Below, one piece after another: positions 55,387 to 64,000 of a stretch of 64,000 nt of DNA (within the stretch, counting starts at the first letter, position 1; each line of letters opens with the position of its first letter). Under the pieces are notes generated by a model. It was not told the DNA's origin, searched no databases, and saw only the letters and a program-made list of their open reading frames with translations. The DNA is taken from positions 5,146,001 to 5,210,000 of the forward strand of contig JAKZAP010000005.1 in assembly GCA_023053575.1 (NCBI GenBank), given 5' to 3'. The translations under genes and the position numbers were made by a program. The DNA is from Branchinecta lynchi. Lineage: Eukaryota; Arthropoda; Branchiopoda; Anostraca; Branchinectidae.

Positions 55387-56670
55387 TTTTTTTTTAACTG
55401 CGTAGCATCTTTTCTATATAAAAAATAGTTTTTTGACTGTTTGGGCTACGATTCCTCCTCCACTAGGTGACGTCAGTATTTACTTCTCTTTAACGTCACC
55501 TACTATTTCCAAAACAAGATAATCATACAAGGTAAGACTTCAAAACTTTTATAACCATTTCAAGTATTCTAGAATTCCAATCACCAATGCAGAAATTTGA
55601 TTCAATAATTTCTGCTATAATTCTTACTAACTCTTCATTATTAATTTGCATACTTTTTTTCATATCTGCAAACCTACAATTCATCACAACAACAAATATA
55701 AATTCAAACCGTACCCAATTGCTATAAACGATCTCCACCAGACACAGAAAACCACGAAAACTACAAATACATTTCAACTTCCAAAATTCCAACAAATTCT
55801 AATTTAAGCATTTTTTTTTCCGTTAAACTTGTTTTTATTCAAAGGCTGGAAGTTTAGTGCCATAAAAACAACCTCAGGTCTCTTAAGACCACCCAGTACC
55901 CAGGAAGCGACATACGGTAAAGTAACCACGACGTCGGATATGTTTTTGTCGACTCTGAAGCTGTTTGAACCAATTTGGTACTCTACCGTACTAGATTTCC
56001 GTTTACGGACCAATCTACCCAAATAGTACCCTCTCAAAGGAAGGAGGCGGTAAACACCATACTTTCGCAAACTCGCAGTTTTTACAAACACCTTCCTAAT
56101 CGCCAACGTTCCCTTGTTGCCAAATTACAATCAACCCTCTAATTATTCATACCCCTATGCTCGCCAGCTCTTATTTATCCCGTCAACAAAACTTGGCCCG
56201 CCTCCAGTAATTCAGTATAACAGGACAGAGAAAGTGGGGGCCGAAAGGAGTTGATAACCGAAAACAAACGAACTCAGAAATAGACCCTGTTTCGAGCCCT
56301 GTTTCGCAAATCAAGAATACGCCGAACTCTTGCATCTAGCTTTTGCTTTAGGAATCACCTACCTCAAGGGAAATAGGAGGATCAGGAGGGGGATACTCTA
56401 CGAGATGATGGAGATGTAACGCTGAATAGGCTAAATCGCCTTTTCTTTTGGTCCACCGCCGAACTATACAAGCTTCCAGCAGACACCAAACATTCCTATC
56501 TTTCGCAAGAATAAATTTGAGGAAGGACGAAAATTAAAACCAACGATAACTCTCGATATGTCAGCCGAGATGAGCCTTTTGAATCTAAAGCTTACAAACA
56601 CGACAGTAATACTCATGTCGCTGATGATTCATTTGTAATGCAGTTAGGAATCCATGATTCACGGTACCAT
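55387..56670. other. Intron stretch with two tandem minus-strand open frames
   Basis: Non-repeat-looking sequence. Two minus-strand frames follow each other: about 56127-55804 (about 100 residues, basic N-terminal part, no ATG start) and 55795-55523 (90 residues). I recognise neither. The region is not shared with other parts of the window. Confidence 0.3.
55804..56106 (-). CDS. Unrecognised open frame, possibly coding
   Basis: A 100-codon frame with a composition more protein-like than its surroundings (LRKYGVYRLLPLRGYYLGRL, then LVRKRKSSTVEYQ, then a hydrophobic VVVTLPYVASWVLGGL). The nominal start is TTG and the frame opens at a stop 18-21 bases upstream, so it may be an exon, an element remnant or chance. 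No function assigned. Confidence 0.15.
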   Translation of the reverse strand: MAIRKVFVKTASLRKYGVYRLLPLRGYYLGRLVRKRKSSTVEYQIGSNSFRVDKNISDVVVTLPYVASWVLGGLKRPEVVFMALNFQPLNKNKFNGKKNA

Positions 56671-56674
56671 TCAA

Positions 56675-57111
56675 AGTTTAACTGAAAAGTCAACTTATTT
56701 TTGTGTCATTTAACTGAATACATCGAATTATTTGGATTCTGGGATGGATTTTTTTTTATTTTCCACTATCTGCTCTAGTTTATGACGTTCGGAATATCTG
56801 CGGCCGTCCCCACAGCGTAAATTCTACTATGACGCGGGAAATTTTAATCTCAACACAAACGTGGCTTTTGCAGTGAGACTGGTGAAGACTGCTTAGTGCC
56901 TGAACAAAAACAAATCACAAACCTTTCTCGTACCTTTCTCGTAAAGCATACAACAAAAACACAAGCGTCACACGGAAATTCCACTATTTCAAAATAGATT
57001 ATTCGTGAATAGCATAACAACGAAGTAACACATTTTTAGCACGTCTTCAAGCCAATTTAAGTGAATAAGTTATGGGCAACTAGATTGCTCCAAGCCCTTT
57101 TCGGTTAAACT
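56675..57111. mobile_element. piggyBac-like MITE (family PB2), copy 2
   Basis: 437 bp, termini AGTTTAACTGAAAAG and CTTTTCGGTTAAACT, flanked by TCAA (56671-56674, decayed) and TTAA (57112-57115). Matches 50397-50872 at both ends. Confidence 0.7.
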
Positions 57112-57173
57112 TTAAAAGACTCACAACCGATGAGCGAGTGGGCTATCAAGACGCTGAATGAATCTGCAGTGCC

Positions 57174-57565
57174 GTCGACGCCAGAGGCGTTACTAGCCAA
57201 AATGTTTGGAGGGGGGGGGGGGGGGCGAGGCATTTACCGATTGGCTGGTCATTTTTACCGACTTTTTCTGCAGGCAAAATTCAACACCAAAAATGACATT
57301 TTTGAAAAAAATCGACTGATTTTCAGTAAAATCCACCGACTTTCCGAAAAACCGACTATTTTGGCGAAAAATCGACCAATTTTCAGAAAAACCGACCAAT
57401 TTTCAGAAAAACCGACTATTTTCATGAAAAAATCAACTGTTTTGACGAAAAATCGCGGCGCTTCGCACAAACTCGGTTATTTTTTACCGACTGGCGGACA
57501 GCAGTGCGGGGGGGGGGGGGGGGGGCGTCCCCCCTCCCCTCAGTTGTGACGCCCCTGGTTGTCGC
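57174..57565. mobile_element. hAT-type MITE with internal 21-bp repeats
   Basis: The element is 57182-57557: CAGAGGCGTTACTAG at the left, GTTGTGACGCCCCTG at the right, with G/C-runs inside both ends. The flanking 8-mers GTCGACGC (57174-57181) and GTTGTCGC (57558-57565) match at 6 of 8. The middle (57318-57470) is an imperfect tandem repeat of about 21 bp (CCGAC.ATTTT...GAAAAA). Confidence 0.68.
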
Positions 57566-59177
57566 TCATGACACTTTGATGGAATGAATGGGAGGAGAAG
57601 TTTACAGGAATGACAAACAGGGAGTAGAGTTTTTGTGAAGCAGAACTGGGTGGTTTTGAGGCCACCTGAAACTAGTCTTCGTCTATTCTGAGCAAGCCAA
57701 ACTTGAAGCGACTCCCGGCGGAAAAGACCCAAGTAGGGAAGAGGGGAGCAGGTTCGTTACGTTTTTGCTTTTTTGCATACCAAGATTTCGTTTTAGGTTC
57801 TACTGATTCCATTTTACCGACTGTCTAGACTAATGTCTTAGCTGTTATTGATACTTTTCAGAATCTTATTCCCTGCAACATTTTCTTTGCGAATTCCATT
57901 TTCCTATTAGCTACTTCTGTCCGGACCTGCCCCTAGACTGGGCACAGGTTCTGAAACAGCAGAGACAGCTCCGGACATCTTTTTTTTTTTTTTTTAACCC
58001 AGGGAGGACTTTAGAAAGTGACTTACACATTTTTTCCTTCGTTTTTGTTGCCTCAGTTTAGCTTCGTTCGTTTGCTTCCGTTTGGATAAACTGTACCAAG
58101 TGTACCGTCAATTCATCAAACACCTGTTATTACCGTCCTGATATGTGTTACCGCTCATTCTGAACATGACTTGTTTTCTTCCGGATTAGGTCGTAAAGAC
58201 TGTCTGAGCCTTTTTTTCCTTCCCTGGTCCAATTTCTCTTCTTTCATTCTTTTTTTCACCTTCAGCTTCTCTTTCTTTGCTGCCCGAACCTGTTCCAAGT
58301 GTTTTTGTCCAGACCCGCCGTGGTGCTGTTTTCAAAGAAATAAATTTGTTACGCTCAAACGGCTGTATCAATTACGGAAATTCGTTTATTACATGGAAGA
58401 GCCAATCTTAAAATACCTAAATAAAATCACCGACGATGTAAGTGGGTTTGGAACTACCAAAATGAGCTGCCAACCCCATGACATAGAATTTACTTTCGTG
58501 CGAAGAAGTGATACAAGATCGGTTTGCTAAGATTGCAGGAGTGCAACTGCGGGAATTTTTGACAGAAGAAGCGTTGAAGTATAACAGCTTTGAAAAACAA
58601 TTTGGCGTAATATTAATTTCAATAGCGAGGTTTGCAGACCCGATATTCGGACCTGCCCCCTCTCCCCTACCGCCCACTCTAAAGCAGATATAGAACCAGG
58701 GTTGCGATGGGTTGGGTGTAGAATCGTAGCTGACGTATATCCGTTGTAAACATTGTTTGAATATATGTTTCAAAGTCAGCTTCAAGTCGAAAAATCAGTA
58801 CACTTACGTCGAACTGGTACAAATTCAGTACATTTTCTCTAAAATTAAGAAAAAGAACTTGACTACTTGACTTATCACACTAAATTTGGTGATTTACCTA
58901 AAGCTCTAACTCGGAAGAGGCATTTCAATGTCCGTATGGCTCAAGGATCCAGTGAAATTCCTTCATCGAACAAGGAGAAGTTTTGTTTTTACTTTGAACC
59001 AAGGCAGACTTCGACAATCTATATAACTACATACACAAGGAGTCCGGTAAGATTTCACACGCAAAAACGCGCATGCGAAACCCCTGTCAGTATGGTGAAA
59101 CCTGCATGCGATGCGTCACCATTCCGGAGAGAAGGAGAAAATTCGCATCCGGGTGCGAAAATCGGACAGATGGTGGG
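57566..59177. other. Intron stretch without recognisable gene
   Basis: Contains a T-run (57979-57996) and a Penelope-like tail at 58721-58790 (GAATCGTAGCTGACGTATAT, AACATTGTTTGAATATATG, AGTCAGCTT). A plus frame at about 58490-58693 reads ALKYNSFEKQFGVI and looks weakly coding, without recognised family. Confidence 0.3.
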
Positions 59178-59377
59178 TTTACACACTGCGTAAAATCCGA
59201 GCGTATTTTAAGCACCTTTTGAGCTTGAACACATTTCTAGCAATACGGAAATATTTGAAAAAATCGGTCTGTTTTGTATCTAAATACGTCCGTATTGCTA
59301 GAAATCTTTTCAAACTCAAAAGGTGCGTAAATACGCTCGGATTTCAAAATACGCTCGGATTTTACGCAGTGTGTAAA
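59178..59377. mobile_element. Palindromic MITE
   Basis: TTTACACACTGCGTAAAATC and its complement at 59360-59377; further arms CACCTTTTGAG / CTCAAAAGGTG and CTAGCAATACGG / CCGTATTGCTAG. A 16-bp unit (TACGCTCGGATTT) is duplicated inside the right end. Confidence 0.75.
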
Positions 59378-59401
59378 TGGACCATGAATGTGCATGTAGC
59401 T

Positions 59402-59999
59402 TAAGTTGCGTTTTCAGGCTCGCGATTCTCAACCCGTGTTCGTCACAAGTTGTTTTTACGGAGCGCATCTAGTGCGCATCCTAACACGGGTTCCGTGTTC
59501 TGTGGCTTCAGGCGTTTTTGGTTCCCGTGTTTCTTTCGAGTTCAACACCGAATCCAAACACAAACGGACTCGGTAGAGTATCAAATCCAGTGCCGGGTTC
59601 TATTATGTAAAACACGGGCGCTGAAAACGGGTGACAGCGCACCGTGTTAGGATTCGAGTTCAACAGGCTAAGTTGCGTTTTCAGGCTTCCGATTCTCAAC
59701 CCGTGTTCGTCACAAGTCGTTTTTACGGAGCGCATTAAGTGCTCATCCTAACACGGGTTCCACGTTCTGTGGCTTCAAGCGTTTTTAGCTCCCGCGTTTC
59801 TTTCGAGTTCCAACACCGAATCCAAACACAAACGGACTCGGTAGAGTATCAAATCCTGTACCGGGTTCTCTTATGCAAAACACGGACGCTGAAAACGGGT
59901 GACGGCGCAGCGTGTTAGGATTCGAGTTCAACACGCTAATTGTTGAAAACGCAACTCTAATTGCTGAAAACGCAACTCTAATTGCTGAAAACGCAACTT
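59402..59999. mobile_element. MITE containing a 267-bp tandem duplication
   Basis: TAAGTTGCGTTTTCAGGCT starts at 59402 and 59669 (267 bp apart), with near-identical sequence after each. The outer ends AAGTTGCGTTTTCAG (59403) and CTGAAAACGCAACTT (to 59999) are exact inverted repeats. The right end holds three 21-bp units (CTAATTGCTGAAAACGCAACT). Confidence 0.75.
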
Positions 60000-60445
60000 T
60001 ATATCTACGCGCAGTGTCTACCCTACAACGCCTTAACCCCAAGTTTCCTGCTTCCGCCCTTGCCTTGACCACGTCTAAGCTCCTCCCCTTCTATATTTAG
60101 GTGTCAGCGATGGGTATTCATACCGAAGCGATTTTCCACATGGCCTGAGCCGTAATGGTCTTCTCGAAAGCCCTTTGATCGGAGCAACAGATGCTATGCT
60201 TTTGCTTTGATTTGGTCATGGGCGCTAAGCTTCTGTTCCCTGGTATTGTTGGGAGCTGACAATGGGTCGGGCATGGATACAAAACATTGAAATTCATGCA
60301 GGGGAAGCGCATTGGGTGTCTAGGCTAAGAAGCGGGAGCGGAAACTGTCTAGGCTAAGAAGTGGAAGCTACCTATATACAGGGGGAGGGGAGGGGGGGGG
60401 GGGGGAGGGGTCTGATCGTACTTCCGAAGAAAAAAAATATTAAAG
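60000..60445. other. Intron stretch with small tandem repeat and G-run
   Basis: GTCTAGGCTAAGAAGYGGRAGC occurs twice about 31 bp apart (60318, 60346). A G-rich tract lies at 60380-60410. No gene recognised. Confidence 0.4.
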
Positions 60446-60595
60446 GTTAACTTCCGACATCAGAGTTGATATCGGAAAATGGAATCGAGACGGTCGTTAA
60501 AAATAAACTATTGGAGCCGAAGGCGAGGTTTATATTTTTAAATGGCCGTCGATTGTGATTCTAATATCGAATGGGATGGATGGAGTAATGTTAAC
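60446..60595. mobile_element. Palindromic MITE with GTTAAC ends
   Basis: GTTAAC at both ends. GACGGTCGTTAAAAATAAAC is mirrored by GTTTATATTTTTAAATGGCC then GTC around a short loop (GAGCCGAAGGCGAG). Confidence 0.6.
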
Positions 60596-60935
60596 TGTTA
60601 TAGCTTTTAACTTTTTCCTAATTAGTAATAAAAGAACATTAAAGGTTAAGATAGACCACAATCAGGCTCAATCCAGGGACATAAAATCATGAGAAGCTGT
60701 ATGCGTTTAGACTCATCGTAAAAAGAAGGGCAGCTCCTGTGTCTGCGGAATGCGAATGTAAGGAATATACCAGAGCAGCAAGTCGCAGCTGCAGGTTTTC
60801 TTCTAGACCAATCTTGACCTTCGTCAGACACTCGGGCAACATTTTCATTAGTGTGATAAAAAGAATAGGACACTCAATCTGATAAAAAAAAAAAAAAAAA
60901 AAAACTTTTTCGAACAGAACCATTAACAACTAGAC

Positions 60936-61020
60936 CTACGTTGCCGGGGCAACGTGAAGTGTTGCGGCAACCTTTGTCCGGCTTCGCCGACTAAAGTGTT
61001 GCGAGAGCAACACTTTGGTT
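60936..61020 (+). promoter_or_regulatory. Family D terminal hairpin cluster
   Basis: Four adjacent hairpins: CGTTGCC/GGCAACG, GTTGC-G-GCAAC, GTCCGGC-TTC-GCCGAC and GTGTTGC-GAGA-GCAACAC. The last has a GNRA-type loop in this orientation. The cluster is preserved in D1, D2 and D3, with at least one compensatory or loop-only difference. Confidence 0.6.
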
Positions 61021-61306
61021 TTGTTTCTTCGCTGTCGGTTAAATGCTGAAATTGTCAACTTATCGAAGCTTTTAAAACGGTATGTTCTAAAAAGAATAAT
61101 CACATGATCAAAAGCTGTTCTTTAGCGTTGTAAAACCAACAACAAAACAATATCGGAAGAAGGGACTAAATTGACTTGGCGGTCAGTTGAGCTTTATCCT
61201 TTTCAATCGTAGATATCGTGACGGATGAAAACTTGGAACAATATCTTATATAATCTAGTTGGTATTATAAAGCTATCCGTAACGTTTCAGGACTAAAATA
61301 CCATAG

Positions 61307-61836
61307 ATGACACTATTAATTATTACAAAACTACCTTATTGTTTTAGATTACCGTATCGTTTGTACCCGTTGTGTAAACAGTTAATCTTCGGTTATAGCG
61401 ATAGACCATCGATACAAACTTTCTTACCGTCATATTTACAGATATCGAATACAATGTGCACCAATTTTCAAAAATTTCTAGCCCCTCGTGAACCGATTCT
61501 TACTTACAAGTCCCTCTCCCGTGATTGACATCAAATTCATCGGAACAAATAATGGATACACCAGCTATTAAAAGTTGCAAACCCCTCATCGCTGAAGATG
61601 ATTATAGCACAAAAGCCGTTTTGGCTTTTTGGGAACAAAATTGTTCTTACCATCTAATACACCTGATACAAATAACAGGCATACCAACTAGCAAAAGCTG
61701 CAAACTCCTCATTGCCGAAGATGATTATGAGCTAACAGTCGACTGTTGCTTACAAGTCCCTTACATGTCTCACAACTGGTATCGCCTATTTTTGGTTTCA
61801 GTGTGTACCTTACTCCTGAAGTTGTCAACCCCTTGA
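61307..61836 (+). pseudogene. Family D ORF segment (D4), interrupted
   Basis: An ATG at 61307 opens a frame starting MTLLIITKLPYCF and reaching APREPILTYKSLSRD, where a TGA at 61526 replaces the AGA found in other copies. It resumes with in-frame SCKPLIAEDDY repeats to 61836. The same ATG and start peptide occur in D2 (minus, 40125 and 41706). No known family. It may be a decayed element-encoded protein. Confidence 0.3.
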
Positions 61837-64000
61837 AACTTTCAAACTGGTTTATCTCATGAAGGATTTTTGTTCAAAAAAAATGGATAACATATACTTT
61901 GATCAGCTCATCAAGGGCATCGATTGCCCTAACCACAACAAAAGAATATCGGAAAAAGGGACTAAATTGACTTTGCAGTCAGTTGAACTTTATCCTTTTC
62001 AATCGTAGACATCGTGACGGATGAAAACTTGGGACAATATCCTATATAATCTAGTTGGTATTATAAAGCTATCCGTAACTTTTCAGGATTAAAATACCAT
62101 AGATGACACTATTAATTATTACGAAACTACCTTATTTTACATTATCGTTTGTACCCGTTGCGAAAACAGTAAATCCTAGGATACAGCGAGAGACCATCGA
62201 TACAAACTTTCTTACCGTCAGTTTTATATAAACCGAATACAATGTGCAACAATTTGCACAAATTTCTAGCCCCTCGTGCACCGATACTACTGACAAGTCC
62301 CTTTCCCGTGATAGACATCAAGTTCACCGGATAAAAATAATGGGTACACCGGCTAGCAAAAGTTTCAAACCCCTCATCGCTGAAGATTTTTGTAGCATAA
62401 CAGCCTATTATTACTGACAAGTCCCTTGCATGTCTTACAATTGGGAACCTAATTGTTCTTACCATCAAATGACAGGTACGCCAACTAGCGAAAGCTGCAA
62501 ACCCCTTATTGCCGAAGATGATTATGAGCTAACACTCGACTGCCGCGTACAAGTCCCCTACATGTCTCACAACTGGTATCACCTATTTTTGGTTTCAGTG
62601 TGTACCTTACTACTGAAGTTGTCAACCCCTTGAAACTTTCAAACTGGTGTATCTCATGAAGGAATTTGTGTACCAAAAAATGGATGACATATACTTTGAT
62701 CAGCTCATCAGCGGCTATCGATTGCCGTCGAAAAATAAAATTCTACCTGTCTTAGTTCAAAAGTTGACTTTTTTGCCGTAGGCCAACTTTCTAACGTCAC
62801 CACTTAGAAAGGAGCAAAGGATAAGCTCTAGTTTCTTTAGCAATGAGAGAACTTCTAAAGTTTAAGAGGTACATCTGGTACCATTTCTCTACCGCAAACC
62901 CAAGTGCAAAAAAACGAATGATAAACTCAGCTGAAATCGCGTACACAAATGGAACCAAATTGTTCTTACCATCGAATACACCGGAAACAAATAACAGGTA
63001 CACCAACTAGCAAAAGCTGCAAGGCCCTCATTACCGAAGATGATTATGAGCTAACAGTCGACTGTTGCTTAAAAGTCCCCTACATGGCTCATAACTGCTA
63101 TCGCCTATTTTTGGTTTCAATGTACCTTACTACTGAAGTTGTCAACCCCTTTGAAATTTTCAAACTGCTGTATCTCATGAAGGAATTTTTGTACCAAAAA
63201 ATGGATGACATATACTTTGATCAGCTCATCAGTGGCTATCGATTGCCGTCGAAAAAAAAATTCTACCTGTCTTAGTTCAAAAGTTGACTTTTTTGCCGTA
63301 GGCCAACTTTCTAACGTCACGACTTAGAAAGGAGCAAAGGATAAGCTCTAGTTTCTTTAGCAATGAGAGAACTTTTAAAGTTTAAGGGGCACATCTGATA
63401 CCGTTACTCTACCGCAAACCCAAGTGCAAAAAAAAAAAATTGTAAACTCAGCTGGAATCGTCACAGACATGGACAGAAACAATAGATGGCAGCACTTTCG
63501 GACCCGTGGGAAAAAGCCACTTTTTTGTCTCTGTAGATTTTTCTATTTATCACTCAAAGAAGATATGTTGGCTGTGGGGCCGGGTAACTGCCGCATATAT
63601 TTAACACTTATAGATTTTAGTCCATCTTCAATTTGAAACTGGTGCCTGCCTGCTAGCGTGCTAGAACGGAGCTTTCCACTCGAAAGCAGAAACATGGTTT
63701 GATGAAACGAAAGGTTCGCTACACAACTTGAGATGGTCCTCTCCGACATAGGCTATACAACTCCACTTCACTTCGCAAACCGTAGGCTCTGGCTCGATGA
63801 CAAGCAAAAACCATCCTTATTGGCCCCAGGCAAGAGTTCTACGGAGCTTTCCAAAATGTAATGTCATATTCATCAATCCGGCCTAAGGTCCACACTTTCC
63901 GTAAAAACCGCACAGGTTAGACCCTTCCCAGTTACCAGGAATAAAATGAAATCGGAGTCATAGGAAAAAAAAAAAAAAAAAAAAAAAAAAACAGGACAAA

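Larger units (their letters stand above)
5706..64000 (-). other. OPA1: OPA1 gene body, 3' portion (three exons, two full introns, one partial intron)
   Basis: The span from the OPA1 stop codon to the right edge of the window. Coding exons are 43162-43255, 17554-17664 and 5706-5773, in transcription order. Introns are 17665-43161 (about 25.5 kb), 5774-17553 (about 11.8 kb) and from 43256 past the window end. I looked for the preceding exon on the minus strand between 43256 and 64000 and did not find it, so that intron is probably at least 20.7 kb. Most repeats listed here between 5774 and 64000 are therefore intronic; those below 5706 are 3' UTR or downstream sequence. The poly(A) site was not identified. 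Confidence 0.88.
60931..64000 (+). mobile_element. Family D element, copy D4 (runs off the window)
   Basis: The hairpin-cluster end is at 60931-61020. ORF-bearing blocks repeat at 61300-61900 and 62080-62750, with a further repeat block at 62940-63270. The far-end region is 63280-63960 (compare D1 34880-35520), then a poly-A run at 63964-63990 and GGACAAA, where the window ends just short of the terminal hairpin. Length is at least 3.07 kb. Confidence 0.82.

Noticed and set aside
57130..57549. A 139-codon plus frame
   Set aside because: It spans a hAT MITE, its G-run and its 21-bp repeats. The frame is a by-product of the repeat.
59785..60072. A 95-codon minus frame with repeated VAFSAIR peptides
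   Set aside because: The repeat peptides are the three 21-bp units at the MITE end read in frame.

Overview
The window is animal nuclear DNA, from an invertebrate whose phylum I cannot fix. It holds the 3' end of one host gene, and almost everything else is transposable elements. The gene is OPA1 (mitochondrial dynamin-like GTPase) on the minus strand. Its last three coding exons are at 43162-43255, 17554-17664 and 5706-5773. Each has canonical AG/GT splice signals, the junction phases are compatible, and together they encode the C-terminal 90 residues and the stop codon. The introns are about 25.5 kb and 11.8 kb, and a third runs past the right edge of the window. No bacterial genes, rRNA, CRISPR array or intact autonomous transposon were found.

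Three repeat families with palindromic ends dominate. Family A (terminal stem TATGGCACTTG/CAAGTGCCATA) lies at 1-1703, 2474-3634, 22432-24096, 25741-28015, 28632-31656 (one copy inside another) and 45759-47957. Family B (terminal palindrome around TTTTGGGATCCCAAAA) lies at 8599-9686, 14593-15511, 31664-32716, 37947-42741 (split by a D element), 52940-54206 and 54426-55386. Family D (terminal hairpin GTGTTGC-GAGA-GCAACAC) lies at 34802-36541, 38187-41974, 45589-48263 (split by an A element) and 60931 to the end. A and B share a 3' module: an AAGTTTCATC phrase, a (GACGGACG)n microsatellite, then TTGCGAT just before the terminal palindrome. All three carry internal subrepeats of about 137-147 bp. 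The architecture resembles non-autonomous Helentron (HINE-type) elements. One A insertion can be read against the uninterrupted sequence of another D copy; it lies in a T-run and shows no target duplication.

Other elements include five hAT-type elements (three with 8-bp target duplications, one of which also has its empty site in the window), TTAA-flanked piggyBac-like MITEs that abut and share a TTAA, a tRNA-derived SINE, 5'-truncated LINE fragments, several Penelope-like ends with a hammerhead-ribozyme-like core, and many palindromic MITEs. Nesting gives a local order of insertions: D into B, A into D, A into A, MITE into A, MITE into LINE.

The best candidates for something undescribed are the A/B superfamily with its shared replication-end-like module, and family D, which has a cluster of four hairpins at one end and an ORF-like segment of in-frame 49-codon repeats.
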